A DNA stretch of 64,000 nt from Mactra quadrangularis (GCA_025267735.1 CM046297.1:28980011-29044010), one strand, 5' to 3'; positions 1 to 11,304 are shown, counted from the first letter of the stretch. The notes: generated by a model not told the origin, from the sequence alone. Numbers and translations: made by a program.

Positions 1-880
1 CAGAAATATTTTTTTTTTAAAAATGATCTGTTTAAATGTTGTATTTATGATAATGAATTTGAATAATAAGTCGTATTTCACAATTGTCTTGTAATATGGT
101 CATAGATAGTTGTAAAGGACAGTAATTCCATAATCCACATATTTGTTCATGTTTAACGGTTTTACAAACTAATTGACTTTACCCTTGAATTGTTTAGTGC
201 ATTTCTTAGATACTCCCATGACTTACACATAGTACAAAAATAAATTTTATTTGAGTTTGTCAAGGTAAGCCTATTTTTAGCTATATTAATTAATTTATTT
301 GAACTATTTGAACCCAAAAGTGCTGGCCAGCTATGCTCGCAAATGACAGACAATAAACCTCAACGAATTAGAACACGATACAATTATTCCAAAATGTAGA
401 ATCACTTATCGTTGTCATTTGTTTAATACCATATCGATATCTTGTAAAATATGTATTAAATCTAATTCACACAATTGATCATGACATACAATTCACTCTG
501 CTCAACAAAAACTTCACTATTCAGACAGTTACATAAAATTTACTACCGTAACGCTTCTTAATTGTATGAACAGTAAATTTACAATAGACTGTCTACTCTT
601 TATTAAAGCCTTTTGAAAGACTTTTGGAAACGACTCTCTAAAGCTCTTATCATTTATTTGAGTAAAACTTAATACAAAAAAGTACTCGCTACTTGATAAA
701 TCTGGAAATGTTAACGTATCCCTGAATTGTTCTATACATACATTGTTGGAGCTCTAGATCCTTGACTTTTGAAATCCGAAAAAATCAGTGTTTTCAGCGC
801 TTTGATTTCTATTTTCAGCGTTTTGACCAAAAAAATATTTTCCCCTCTAAATTTTGAGAGCAGCCTTTTTGGATACTTCT
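1..880. other. Gene-free upstream spacer of copy 1
   Basis: AT-rich DNA with no convincing reading frame. It corresponds to 50810-51665 in block B, with many small substitutions and indels. It probably belongs to the 5' intron of gene copy 1, because the conserved leader exon of copy 4 sits about 1.9 kb left of the matching position in block B. Confidence 0.5.
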
Positions 881-892
881 ATGACTATGACA

Positions 893-1180
893 ACCCGGGT
901 CGATAGCGCAGTTGGTAGCGCGCCGGGATTTGGATACTCGTGCCCGACGGGGGTGCGGATTCGAATCCCACCCGGGGAGGTTATACCCTTCCGTGAAAAT
1001 TTGACAAAAATGTCGATTTTCCTCCATTGATTAGATAATATTGAGAAGTTTCCTGCCTTGTGGAAGGGTAGGTAAGTACTGGTTATAGACAATGGTCCAG
1101 GAAAGCTAGGTTAGGTGCGCTGGACGCCGTGAAATGACCTAAATTGTGTTGATACGGCGTTAACTCTTAAAAATAAATAA
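893..1180 (+). mobile_element. tRNA-derived SINE, family A, full length
   Basis: The 288-bp element has a tRNA-like head with an A-box-like segment (GATAGCGCAGTTGGTAGCGC) and a B-box-like segment (GATTCGAATCCC). A unique body follows, then a 3' end containing GATACGGCGTTAAC and an AAATAAAT tail. It is flanked by a 12-bp direct repeat, ATGACTATGACA, at 881-892 and 1181-1192. The equivalent place in block B (about 51668) has one copy of this target and no SINE, so this is a clean insertion. Confidence 0.92.
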
Positions 1181-1192
1181 ATGACTATGACA

Positions 1193-1520
1193 TTTCAGAT
1201 TGTAAAAAAATAATTCTGATGCAATTTTTTCTAGGTGAGCCTTTTTTGTTTCGCTGGATTAAATGGACTAAAATAGAATTCTACTATAAGCGGCAATCTA
1301 CAAATCACAAACAAAATATATTGAATCATTTTTGTCAAGTAGTTTTATTTTCAAGTATACCATACTTTTATCTGATTTATAGAACTAAATCTTAATTTTA
1401 ACAATCTCATTTCAAACCAAACTATTTGACTCAATAAAATAATGTTTGTTCCAAGATTCGAATCAATACAAAACTGTGATTATCTTCCAAAGTAAGCTCA
1501 TCCCTTAATTTATATTATAG
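1193..1520 (+). other. Intron 3' part before gene copy 1, ending in splice acceptor
   Basis: No open frame. The segment ends in a T/A-rich tract and an AG at 1519-1520. The acceptor and the following 14 bases (ACATAATCTTCAGA) before the ATG are conserved in all five gene copies, despite differing sequence upstream. I infer that the annotated ATG lies in the second or a later exon with a short 5'UTR. Confidence 0.6.
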
Positions 1521-1534
1521 ACATAATCTTCAGA

Positions 1535-2635
1535 ATGGCTACAAGTAAACCTGACAAATCAGAGACTAATGCTGATGAATCACTAGACCAATCCAACATA
1601 GTAACATCCAAATTTACTGCTGCTGACAGGGAACACGCTGAACCAAGTTCTACATTATCAGTTTACAATAGTTTTGCCGATGCTTCAGTCCGTCTACGGG
1701 ACATAACTACCTCTGAACAACATACACCACTAGATCCATCTACAATACCACCAACAACTAGTTTAGCTTCATTAAATATACAACATGGTTCTGATTATGA
1801 TGATACTCCATTCCAAGATGAATTTAGTCTCCAAAAAGACATAAATGTAAAGTTTACAGCTGATCGCAAAGATTGCTTTATAGTAGCAATGACTTTACTA
1901 TCTGAAAATGAACTTGCTCTATGTGATGGATACAACAAATCAGTAAAGGTGTTAAATATTGATAATGATGTTATATGTAGTAATATCACATTTGGTACTC
2001 CACCTGCAGACATAACATCATTGCCGGGGGGGGAAGTGGCTGTCGTTTTTTGTGATGAACAGTCTATGAGAATTCTATCAAAGTGTGATGGTTCTTTGAA
2101 AGAAGTCAAATTGATAAGATTGGTTGGTAAACCTTTATCTGTAGAATGCTTAATGGATGAAATATTTGTTTCATTCATAAATCCCTTGAAGTTTATCATT
2201 TTTAATTTGTCAGGTGGTATAAGAAGAACTATAATTCCAGATTCTAAATGTTTAGAATATGTACAGCTCCCTAGATATATTGCTGTCCATTTCACAGACA
2301 CAACACGTATTATTTATGTATCTGATTGGTCAAGTAACACAATTGTATCTATAGATCTAAACGGTACAATGTTAGCAATGTATAAAGATGATAGTCTTGT
2401 TAAACCACAAGATATAACTATTACACCATTTGGTTCTATATATGTGTGTAACACTGATAAAAATATCATATATAAAATGTCTGAAGATCTTACTGAAGGT
2501 GAAGTTATACTTGATGAACGAGATGGATTACTCGGTCCATTATCAATGTGTTTCTGTCCTGGTAGAAAGTCTCTCTATATCAGTTATAGAAACACAGCTC
2601 GTTTAAACTTCATAAAACAATATAAGTACAACTGA
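1535..2635 (+). CDS. TRIM/NHL-like beta-propeller protein, copy 1 (366 aa)
   Basis: Intact frame from ATG to TGA. Residues 1-110 are hydrophilic and Ser/Thr-rich with no recognisable fold. Residues ~115-366 contain successive beta-propeller-type strands: a segment around LSENELALCDGYNKSVKVL, then ITSLPGG..AVVF, a central IYVSDWSSNTIVSIDLNG blade, and a C-terminal ITITPFGSIYVCN blade. This resembles the C-terminal domain of bivalve TRIM-family proteins, a ligand- or RNA-binding platform in known NHL proteins. RING, B-box and coiled coil are absent, so E3 ligase activity is not expected from this exon alone. No signal peptide is seen, so it is probably intracellular. The start is favoured because the ATG follows a conserved splice acceptor by 14 bases. 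An upstream coding exon cannot be excluded. Molecular function is unknown. Confidence 0.85.
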   Translation: MATSKPDKSETNADESLDQSNIVTSKFTAADREHAEPSSTLSVYNSFADASVRLRDITTSEQHTPLDPSTIPPTTSLASLNIQHGSDYDDTPFQDEFSLQKDINVKFTADRKDCFIVAMTLLSENELALCDGYNKSVKVLNIDNDVICSNITFGTPPADITSLPGGEVAVVFCDEQSMRILSKCDGSLKEVKLIRLVGKPLSVECLMDEIFVSFINPLKFIIFNLSGGIRRTIIPDSKCLEYVQLPRYIAVHFTDTTRIIYVSDWSSNTIVSIDLNGTMLAMYKDDSLVKPQDITITPFGSIYVCNTDKNIIYKMSEDLTEGEVILDERDGLLGPLSMCFCPGRKSLYISYRNTARLNFIKQYKYN

Positions 2636-3367
2636 CTACACAAAGCATAGTAACAACCGGGTGTGCATATGGTAAACAAACATTATAAATCATTATTGTA
2701 TATAGAACATTTCCTTTGATATTCAAGATAGCATACTTATGTAAATTTGAATGTTAATTGTTTAATTAAATCTATATTGATCCCCAGGAAACAATATCGA
2801 CTTTTTTGTCGTTTTTGAACATCTTTCCTTCAAAGATTAATCCATTTTCTATAGCGTCCATACATTGCATGAACTAACTAAACAGAACTGCTAAAATATC
2901 ATTGTCTGTGAACGAAAGGAAATCATTGAACAAATAAAAATATAACTAAGTAAATGATTATAAAAATGATAACAAAATGTTTTTTTTAAAAAGGACATAT
3001 TGACTTGTGGCGTAAACATTTATCACTAATACTTAATGGTTGAACAAAACAATCATTTGACGTATTATCCTTTTTAACCAAATATAAACACCTTTGCAAT
3101 AAAAATAGCCTTGAGGCAAACAGATCTTGTGTTAACCACATAATTTTAAAAACATGTAAGTCTTATTTCAAATTACAAAACTGTTGTTTTTTTTAGATAT
3201 TGTACAAATTTATCAAATAATGAAGAATAATGATTTTTTTATTGACACTTTTTGTACAAAAGAGGTGATCGTTTAGATTTTCTTTTACCACCTGACAATA
3301 CTATAATTATTTGAATACCTTTTTATGCTTTTTTATTCCTTTATTTCGTATTGTTAAATGTCATTCA
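2636..3367. other. Conserved 3' flank of gene copy 1
   Basis: The sequence after the stop is shared with copies 2, 4 and 5. The shared stretch begins ACACAAAGCATA and includes GTGTGCATATGGTAAAC. It probably contains the 3'UTR, with several AATAAA-like hexamers, for example near 2935. No other gene is seen. Confidence 0.5.
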
Positions 3368-3370
3368 ACT

Positions 3371-3732
3371 AGGGACTTTAGTCAGTTATTTTTCCCTGAT
3401 TAGATCTGAAGCATTCCAATTGGTAAGTAGGTCCTTACAGTTGGAATCCTCGGATTTTATCATTGAATTTATAGGGAAGGATAACAAAATATTTCATTTG
3501 ATATCTTTCTTGTAATTAAGATATTAACAGAATTGATGAAATTTAGATCGTTCTTTACCCGAAAAATACTTAGCTTGAATTTCAAACAAATTAAATGATT
3601 ATCAAAGATGTTATCAAAGATCAATTTTGGCATATTGACATTAAAAAGTACGGGTAAAATCCGAGTAATCCAACTAGTAAGACCTATCTGTTGGAAGAGT
3701 ATACAAGAGGAAATAACTGACTAAAGTCCCTT
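3371..3732. mobile_element. MITE with GGGACTTTAGTCAGTTA inverted ends, copy in block A
   Basis: A 362-bp non-coding element. The left end GGGACTTTAGTCAGTTATT is the reverse complement of the right end near 3713-3730, and the inner TCGGATTTTA is repeated in inverse near 3655. It is flanked by ACT at 3368-3370 and 3733-3735. Copies 2 and 5 of the gene have the uninterrupted sequence (CATTCAACTGTCAGTTTG near 36612; CATTTAACTGTTAGTTGG near 63817), which supports insertion with a 3-bp duplication. The superfamily is not certain; a 3-bp TSD fits PIF/Harbinger-type elements. Confidence 0.85.
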
Positions 3733-3735
3733 ACT

Positions 3736-4300
3736 GTCAGTTGGTGGATACATCAAACTCGCTGATTGGAGTTTCCCCTATAGCTCCTCTGTACTCATGA
3801 TCGATAAATTATACTGAAATTAATGTATGCGCCACTGCAATTGAATGAAATGGCTTGTGTTGAATTGTTTTATACACATGTATAGTATGCTATGTTTTCT
3901 ATTTTGTATTCAGATATTGTTATGTTGAATTATCTCAGTCAATGAAATCAATATTTTATGGCCCACTAGACAATTATGCAGGACTTGTATCTCACATGTA
4001 TGTTCATATATGTTTTTGATGACTGATTCTTATAAATTAATCATGTTTTATAATTGCATCTCTTTTTTCTACCTGTTTATTTAATCTGTTAAAAGAGAGT
4101 ACAAATTATGTTGATGAAAATGTTTTTATTAGCCACTAAGATAAATAAAAATATACAGACTTAGTAGAATTTCGTAATTGTTATTTATATCAATTGAAAT
4201 TGCTTGCTTTTTCATATTAAACCTAGTGTTTTACAGCACTTACTCTGTACTAAGTGGCTAGCTTGATGAGATTGATATCTTAAATAACATGGCAAAACAG
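3736..4300. other. 3' flank of gene copy 1, continued
   Basis: Duplicated, non-coding AT-rich spacer. The segment ATGTATGCGCCACTGCAA near 3823 recurs after every gene copy (36720, 44103, 54616, 63918), marking the ancestral duplication unit. No gene is seen. Confidence 0.5.
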
Positions 4301-4716
4301 TTCGATATTCAACCTCAGAACGACATTCAGACTATTAGTAAAGAATGTCGAACGTCAAATTGGTTCGATATTTAACCTCAGAACGAAATTCAGACTATTA
4401 TTAAAGAATGTCAAACGTCAAAATAGTTCGATAATTAACATCAGTGTGGCATTCAGATTATTATCTAAGAATGTCGAACGTCAAAATGGTTCGAGATTTA
4501 ACATCAGTTTGGCATTCAGATTATTATCAAAAAATGTCGAACGTCAAAATGGTTCGAGATTAAACATCAGTTTGGCATTCAGATTATCTATTACGATTGT
4601 TGAACGCCGAACTAGTTTGATAATCAACCCCAAAACGATATTCAGGCAATTCTTAACAAATGGCGAAGGTCAACATGGTTTATTCAATTCAAGAACGACA
4701 TTCAGACCGTTATAGG
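4301..4716. repeat. 63-bp minisatellite, about 6.6 units (block A)
   Basis: Exact 63-bp period. Units start with TTCGATATT and similar at 4301, 4364, 4427, 4490, 4553, 4616 and 4679, each with ACATTCAG and AATGTCGAACGTC. Because 63 is a multiple of three, an 89-codon frame at 4446-4715 stays open with a 21-residue repeat, but it lacks other signs of being a gene. The same array is at 55093-55508. Confidence 0.9.
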
Positions 4717-5793
4717 CGTCGATATTCAAATCCTGTACGATGTTATATATCAAATATCCAAAGTCGTAATTGGAGACGACCACAAATTGTTCTATATTGG
4801 TATGCAATAAATGCAACTACATGAAGTATAGCTCGTTTAGGATAACTTGAAACCTTGTTTACATATGTTTTACTTACGTGTTGTTAAAATAGTGAGGTCA
4901 ATTGATACTTTTACATTTATATGATATATATTTGACAACACTATAATAATACGAAACTAGCTCAGATTGTACATTATTAAAACCATTATATTAAAGAAAT
5001 TATCAACACTCATATATTTTGTTATACGTGAATACCTTTAGGATTCTTTCCTTACTTTTTCTGTTTATGTGTAATGGATTGCGTTAACAATGTAGTTCAT
5101 GACACTTAAGTACAAGGCAAATTTGTGAAGTTTATATTTGTGTTTATTAATCATGAAAAATATCAGTAATTTAAAAATGAAAAATTCTACCATGCATGTA
5201 TTAATTAAATAACTTATAAAATAAGAAACAAAAATGAAATGAAAACATAACGGATATATCGAGATTGCAACGTGCACATTCTTTACGTTTGAAATCCGAA
5301 TCTCAACCCACTACGCCATCTCTTAAATTGATAAAAATAGTAATGGTTTTATAAACATATTATATTTATTAGAAGTCATATATACAAAAGTTATCATATA
5401 CATAAATTAACCCATTAGTGAAATATCGTATCGTTGTGATTTGTTTTTAAGCTATCATAAACGAGCTAAACTGTGTTGTATAAACTATGAACTCTGTGAG
5501 ACATGAAATACACTAACAATAAATAGTGTTATTGTCAAGGCTACTGACTAGTGAATACAATTTTAGAATATCTTATTTAGCATAAAGGGAGATAACACCG
5601 GCTTTGTTTAAGAAAAAAATATCAGGGTTGTCTATTTCTAATGTAAACTATAGTTATACCATTATGTCAGTTTGATTAGTAAGACGGAAAAGCGTCCATG
5701 TATGTTCAAGTGGATATATTTTACCTACAATATATTTCCTAGATACTTGAAACAAGTGACATTCTCGTGACCAAAGTCAGGAATGGACACACT
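4717..5793. other. Duplicated spacer left of the giant element
   Basis: AT-rich DNA nearly identical to 55509-56586. No convincing coding sequence; the short frame on the minus strand at 5065-5277 is low-complexity and Phe/Tyr-rich. The segment ends at the 9-bp target GATTTAAAG (5794-5802). Confidence 0.5.
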
Positions 5794-5802
5794 GATTTAA
5801 AG
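5794..5802. repeat. Left 9-bp target-site duplication of the giant element
   Basis: GATTTAAAG, repeated exactly at 24088-24096. The unoccupied homologous site in block B is AACTTAAAT at 56587-56595. Confidence 0.88.
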
Positions 5803-6015
5803 AGGTCTGTGAAGTTAGCTATCTATTGTCTATTCTCTATTCAAAAGTCTATTCGCACAATAGACAGCTATGTATTGAGAAATCTATTCATTCAGAAATC
5901 TATTCGCATTTACTGTATACATAGATATAGGTAAGTTCAAATATCTGTACAAATATCTGTTCACAAAAAGCCGAAAAGACAGCTATCTATTCGGAAGTCT
6001 ATTCAGAAGTCTATT
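5803..6015 (+). repeat. Left terminal inverted repeat of the giant element
   Basis: Matches the reverse complement of about 23875-24087 with few differences. Shared landmarks include CTATTGTCTATTCTCTATTC, ATTTACTGTATACAT and CCGAAAAGACAGCT. Confidence 0.88.
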
Positions 6016-8757
6016 CGAAAAAAGTCAGTATTGCAATCAAACAGATTTAAAAGTCTTTTCGTGGAATACTTAAAGAGACAAATGTCCATTCAAAAGTCTT
6101 TTCAGAAGTTTATTCGCAAATACACAGTAATGCAATCTGAATGAGCAAGGTTTCTATTCCAAGAATGCAAGCGACAAATGTCCATTCAAAAGTCTTTTCG
6201 GATCTCTATTCGCAAAATCATATATATGCTTTAAGAATGTGTCTGTAGTCTATTATAAAGTTTTGAATGGAGAGCTGTCCATTCAAATGTCTATTCAGAA
6301 GTCTATTCGCAAAATCATGTATATGCATTCAGAATGAGTCAGAAGTCTTTTATAGAGTTTCGAATAGAGAGCTGTCCATTCAAAAGTCTATTCAGAAATC
6401 TATTCGTAAAATCATATAAATGCATTATGAATGGGTCAGAAGTCTTTTATAGAGTTTCGAATAGAGAGCTGTCCATTCAAAAGTCTATTCAGAAATCTAT
6501 TTGCAAAATCATATATATATGCATTAAGAATGGGTCAAAGTCTACCATAAAGTTGCGAATGGACAGATGTCCATTCAAATGTCTATTCAGAAGTCTATTC
6601 GCAAAATCATGTATATGCATTCAAAATGTGCCAGAAGTCTCTTATAGAGTTTCAAATAGAGAGCTGCCCATTCAAATGTCTATTCAGAAGTCTAGTCGCA
6701 AAATCATGTTTATGCATTCAGAATGAGTCAGAAGTCTTTTATAGAGTTTCAAATAGAGAGCTGTCCATTCAAAAGTCTATTCAGAAATCTATTCGCAAAA
6801 TCATATATATGCATTAAGAATGGGTCAAAGTCTACCATAAAGTTGCGAATAGACAGATGTCCATTCAAATGTCTACTCAGAAGTCTATTCGCAAAATCAT
6901 GTATATGCCTTCAGAATGAGTTTGAAAAATTTATAGAAATCGAATAGAGAGCTATCCATTCAAAAGTCTATTCAGAAGTCTATTCGCAAAATCTGGTAAA
7001 TGCGTTAAGAATGAGTTAGAAGTCTATAATACAGTAGCGCATACACAGCTGTCCATTCAAATGTCTATTCAGAAGTTTATTTGCAAAATCATATATATGA
7101 ATTTAGAATGTGTCAGATGTTTATTATAAAGTTGCGAATAGACAGATGTCCATTCAAATGTCTATTTAGAAGTCTATTCCAAAAAAGTTAGTAATGCAAT
7201 CAAACAGATTTAAAAGTCTTTTCGTGGAATACGTAAAAAGACAAATGTCCATTCAAAAGTCTTTTCAGAAGTTTATTTGCAAATACATAGTAATGCAATC
7301 TGAATGAGCAAGGTTTCTATTCCAAGAATGCAAGCGACAAATGTCCATTCAAAAGTCTTTTCGGATCTCTTTTCGCAAAATCATATGTATGCTTTAAGAA
7401 TGTGTCTGTAGTCTATTATAAAATTTTGAATAGAGAGCTGTCCATTCAAATGTCTATTCAGAAGTCTATTCGCAAAATCATGTATATGCATTCAGAATGA
7501 GTCAGAAGTCTTTTATAGAGTTTCGAATAGAGAGCTGTCCATTCAAAAGTCTATTCAGAAATCTATTCGCAAAATCATATAAATGCATTAAGAATGGGTC
7601 AGAAGTCTTTTATAGAGTTTCGAATAGAGAGCTGTCCATTCAAATGTCTATTCAGAAATCTATTTGCAAAATCATATATATGCATTAAGAATGGGTCAAA
7701 GTCTACCATAAAGTTGCGAATAGACAGATGTCCATTCAAATGTCTATTCAGAAGTCTATTCGCAAAATCATGTATATGCCTTCAGAATGAGTTTGAAAAA
7801 TTTATAGAAATCGAATAGAGAGCTATCCATTCAAAAGTCTATTCAGAAGTCTATTCGCAAAATCTGGTAAATGCGTTAAGAATGAGTTAGAAGTCTATAA
7901 TACAGTAGCGCATACACAGCTGTCCATTCAAATGTCTATTCAGAAGTTTATTTGCAAAATCATATATATGAATTTAGAATGTGTCAGATGTTTATTATAA
8001 AGTTGCGAATAGACAGATGTCCATTCAAATGTCTATTTAGAAGTCTATTCCAAAAAAGTTAGTAATGCAATCAAACAGATTTAAAAGTCTTTTCGTGGAA
8101 TACGTAAAAAGACAAATGTCCATTCAAAAGTCTTTTCAGAAGTTTATTTGCAAATACATAGTAATGCAATCTGAATGAGCAAGGTTTCTATTCCAAGAAT
8201 GCAAGCGACAAATGTCCATTCAAAAGTCTTTTCGGATCTCTTTTCGCAAAATCATATGTATGCTTTAAGAATGTGTCTGTAGTCTATTATAAAATTTTGA
8301 ATAGAGAGCTGTCCATTCAAATGTCTATTCAGAAGTCTATTCGCAAAATCATGTATATGCATTCAGAATGAGTCAGAAGTCTTTTATAGAGTTTCGAATA
8401 GAGAGCTGTCCATTCAAAAGTCTATTCAGAAATCTATTCGCAAAATCATATAAATGCATTAAGAATGGGTCAGAAGTCTTTTATAGAGTTTCGAATAGAG
8501 AGCTGTCCATTCAAATGTCTATTCAGAAATCTATTTGCAAAATCATATATATGCATTAAGAATGGGTCAAAGTCTACCATAAAGTTGCGAATAGACAGAT
8601 GTCCATTCAAATGTCTATTCAGAAGTCTATTCGCAAAATCATGTATATGCATTCAAAATGTGTCAGAAGTCTCTTATAGAGTTTCAAATAGAGAGCTGCC
8701 CATTTAAATGTCTATTCAGAAGTCTATTCGCAAAATCATGTTTATGCATTCAGAATA
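6016..8757 (+). repeat. Left-arm tandem array, first segment (97-bp units)
   Basis: About 28 units of 97 bp containing TCCATTCAAATGTCTATTC, AGAAGTCTATTCGCAAAATC and ATGCATTCAGAATGAGTCAG. Within a unit a ~12-bp submotif (GTCTATTCAGAA and variants) repeats three times. A higher-order period of 871 bp (nine units) is visible: 7330 and 8201, and 7497 and 8368, are near-identical. Short open frames encoding peptides like FIEFRIESCPFKSLFRNLF arise from the repeat and I do not regard them as genes. Confidence 0.9.
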
Positions 8758-9630
8758 GTCTACCTACGATTTCAAAAAAACCCTCTAGAAAATGAAAGCG
8801 TAGGACATTTTTGTTAATGCAAATCTAATGGTTGATTCGTGTAGCTGGATGCCTCCCTGATATCGTACGGGGGGATATATAAAATCTAAGTCGCGTTTAA
8901 GTCCGTAATCTAGGTCAAAGGTCAACTAGGTGCATTTATTTTTTATTAGACCCTATGCTCTTTATACTGAAATTTCAAGAAGTTTAATCGGTAAAGTGGA
9001 GATTTTCTTTGTTGAAAACTAATGTATTATGATTAAACTTTATTTTTATGAAAGAATTTGAGTGTTTGATCAATTGATTACTTCCCTTTTAAGCCTTTTG
9101 TCGCGAAGATAGGTGACAATAAAAAAATCGTCTACAATAGTTCAACTAGTAGAACAACAGTTAGTGTTTATGGTTTAAATCTACTTGAATTGTGTTTATT
9201 GATGCTTCATGACCTTTTTAGTACATATTTAATACTCGATAAGGTTAAAATAATGTCACAGTGGTGTAAAATTAAGGGCGAGTGGTAAAACTGTTTTTAG
9301 AGATTTTTTGACAAATGTGGAAAACTTTTGAAAAGGCAGTTCATTATTTAATTCATGATGCTAGATGACTTACTGAGCCACATAGAGAATGTTTAAAAAC
9401 ATATTTTGTGATAAAAATGTGTTATTTAGGTCAAAGGTCACCACAGTGCATTTTCTTATTATTAAAGCTATGTTATCATTGTACAGTATATTTCTTGCAA
9501 AAAGTCATGTAAATTTATAAAAGAAAACTTTTAAAATACTTTCAAATTGTTCAAAAGATTTTTAAATGTGTCTGGTAACATGATTACTTCCCTTTATGTA
9601 AAGTTTGTCGCGTAAATAGGTAAAAATACA

Positions 9631-9926
9631 GCTCCCATTTAGCTCAGTAGGTAGCACGCTAGTCTGCTGATCGCGAGTTTTTTTTATTTCTATTCCCGGC
9701 CAAAGCATATTTTCATGGAGTTTGTTCATGAAATGATTTCTATAGAAATTCTCCCTCCTACCACTAATTCTTAATTATGTCAGTAACTGACGAAAGTACA
9801 TGCTTAGTAACTGGTAGATAGCTTTATCCAGATATTTAGCTTTTCTAGGACGGCCGTGATATGACCTTTACGATGTGCTGCTACGGCGTTGGACCCAACT
9901 AAACGGGAAAATACACAATAAATCAA
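9631..9926 (+). mobile_element. tRNA-derived SINE, family B, in left arm of nested foldback
   Basis: The head TTTAGCTCAGTAGGTAGCAC resembles a tRNA A box; a T-tract interrupts the region before a degenerate B box. The body has CTCCCTCCTACCACTAATTC and GTCAGTAACTGACGAAAGTA, and the 3' end GCTACGGCGTTGGACCCAAC. The same element lies in inverse at 12124-12420, so it was probably in the arm before the arm was duplicated. Confidence 0.75.
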
Positions 9927-9998
9927 CCCTTACATGACAAACATTGAGTTAAGAACATATTCCGATTTCTATGAAATGTTTGTAAAATGTATCATAAT

Positions 9999-11160
9999 CT
10001 AAATGGTACAAATCCTAAACATATAGTTTCTCAAAAGACGAAACAGAATTAGCATAATGTTGTACTTTGCAGCCAAATCACACCCAGATATGCATACTTG
10101 GTCAGCTTTATAACATTTGCATGTAGCATAATTGCTTTTATTTCTAACACCACAGGTCGCTAGTTGCAAGCATGCCGAAGGCATCGGCGGCTTTAAAATC
10201 CAAACAGGAGATAAAGTATCATTTTCATGTGATCAAAATCCCGTATTGACTCTACGTGATCTTTAGGTTCAAAGTGAATATTTGCAGCCTGTATCAAGAT
10301 CTCTGTTAGATAACTGGCGCTTAAAATATGAAGCTGTGAAGCGTCCTTGGTAGACGGAAGCTAATCAAAGGACTGTTTGTTTTCATAAAAAGTCCGTTAT
10401 AACATAAATCTACGTCTGGACTAAGTAGGTTTTCAGAATTGCAATCATAGAGTGCACACAAGAATCTTTAAATATTCTTAGTCTCCTTATTGTGACTAAT
10501 TGATGAAAACAAGCCACGATTTCAACAATTTTTTTCCAACTTGTCTTCTTGCTGAATCCATGAAATGAAGACGTGGTATCGCACCCAGTCAATTGTGACT
10601 TTTCTGATATCACCCCATTACTTTTCAGTGATAGAATGAACATGATAACAACGCCACGAAAGTAAAAGTAATTCATCAGTATCTGTACTACTGACAAGTA
10701 ATCGTATATATTCGTTTTCCATCGCATCCTTTATGTGAATTATAATGTGAGTGTCAGCTTCGTGCTTTGTGAACAAACTTTCTGCATTAAAGTTATCTGC
10801 TAGAGCAATGATAACACCAGAAACCCCACCACCTGTAACAATTGAATAATAAAATGGTTAAGAATTTCCTCGCCTCATAAGATTAGAAGAAAGGCATTCT
10901 GCAAGGTCTGCTTTGTTGTCAGCTTATGTTATAATATTGATCTCATACTTGAAGTAGTGGCACATGTCGACAAGTAATTTGTTTTCCAACAGGTCGTCGT
11001 TTGCCAATTTGCATTGTTCTTGTAAAGACTTTACTGGAATTGCAACCAAGATATTTATCAAAAGTGACACCAACAAGCGTAGTTTGTTCACTAAATTGAG
11101 AAAAAAGTCTTGACAAATATAGCGGCATAGTCACCAAATGTCTGACAATGTTTAGGCTTG
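9999..11160 (-). pseudogene. Decayed gene of the HEADT/TGCDTT/Cys-rich family, left arm
   Basis: On the minus strand, frames broken by shifts and stops encode in order a basic segment with TRTMQIGKRRPVG, then NKADLAECLS (about 10900), HEADTHIIIH followed by SSTDTD (10770-10690), TGCDTTSSFHGFSKKTSW (about 10605-10550), and a C-terminal Cys-rich segment TCKCYKADQVCISGCD (about 10130-10070). I recognise this motif order from multicopy uncharacterised proteins of corals, molluscs and other invertebrates, with a HEEADTR motif suggesting a PIN/FEN-like nuclease fold. That assignment is from memory and is inference. At least one frameshift separates HEADT from TGCDTT. Confidence 0.6.
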
Positions 11161-11304
11161 CGAAGAGATTAAATCAACTAGAATAACCATCTAAAATAAC
11201 CGATGTAGGTTTGCCTGAATTAGATACCTTTGTTGGAACGATTATACCTTATTCAGTGGTAAGTACATTCAAACTTTGACACCCGTGGCATCACAGAGAC
11301 GTAC

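Larger units (their letters stand above)
1..5793. repeat. Segmental duplication block A (partner 50810-56586)
   Basis: This block, including gene copy 1, aligns collinearly with 50810-56586. It resumes at 24097-24975 (partner 56596-57457) after an 18.3-kb insertion. By eye the first ~850 bases differ from the partner by roughly 10-15%. From about 1200 to 5700 the difference is only about 1-2%, apart from the first third of the coding region, where the two copies differ more. The block starts at or left of the window edge. Differences include a SINE present only here (893-1180) and a SINE present only in the partner (51896-52190). Confidence 0.93.

Noticed and set aside
1795..2301. Minus-strand frame antisense to gene copy 1 (also at 35247-35498, 52592-53092, 62062-62433)
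   Set aside because: It is a shadow of the coding strand, variable in length between copies and interrupted in copy 3.
5290..5330. tRNA-like sequence on the minus strand
   Set aside because: Only a weak resemblance, with no B box at proper spacing.
6334..8707. Many short open frames with peptides like FIEFRIESCPFKSLFRNLF
   Set aside because: They recur every 97 or 871 bases because of the DNA repeat, overlap in several frames and occur in both arms. They are by-products of repeat sequence without stops.
6016..8757. CRISPR array
   Set aside because: The regular repeats are contiguous 97-bp tandem units with internal 12-bp submotifs and no unique spacers. The context is eukaryotic.
10410..10727. 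A single intact 105-codon gene
   Set aside because: Its first third is out of frame with the HEADT-containing sequence of the same locus. Only the TGCDTT part is meaningful, so it is a frameshifted pseudogene segment.
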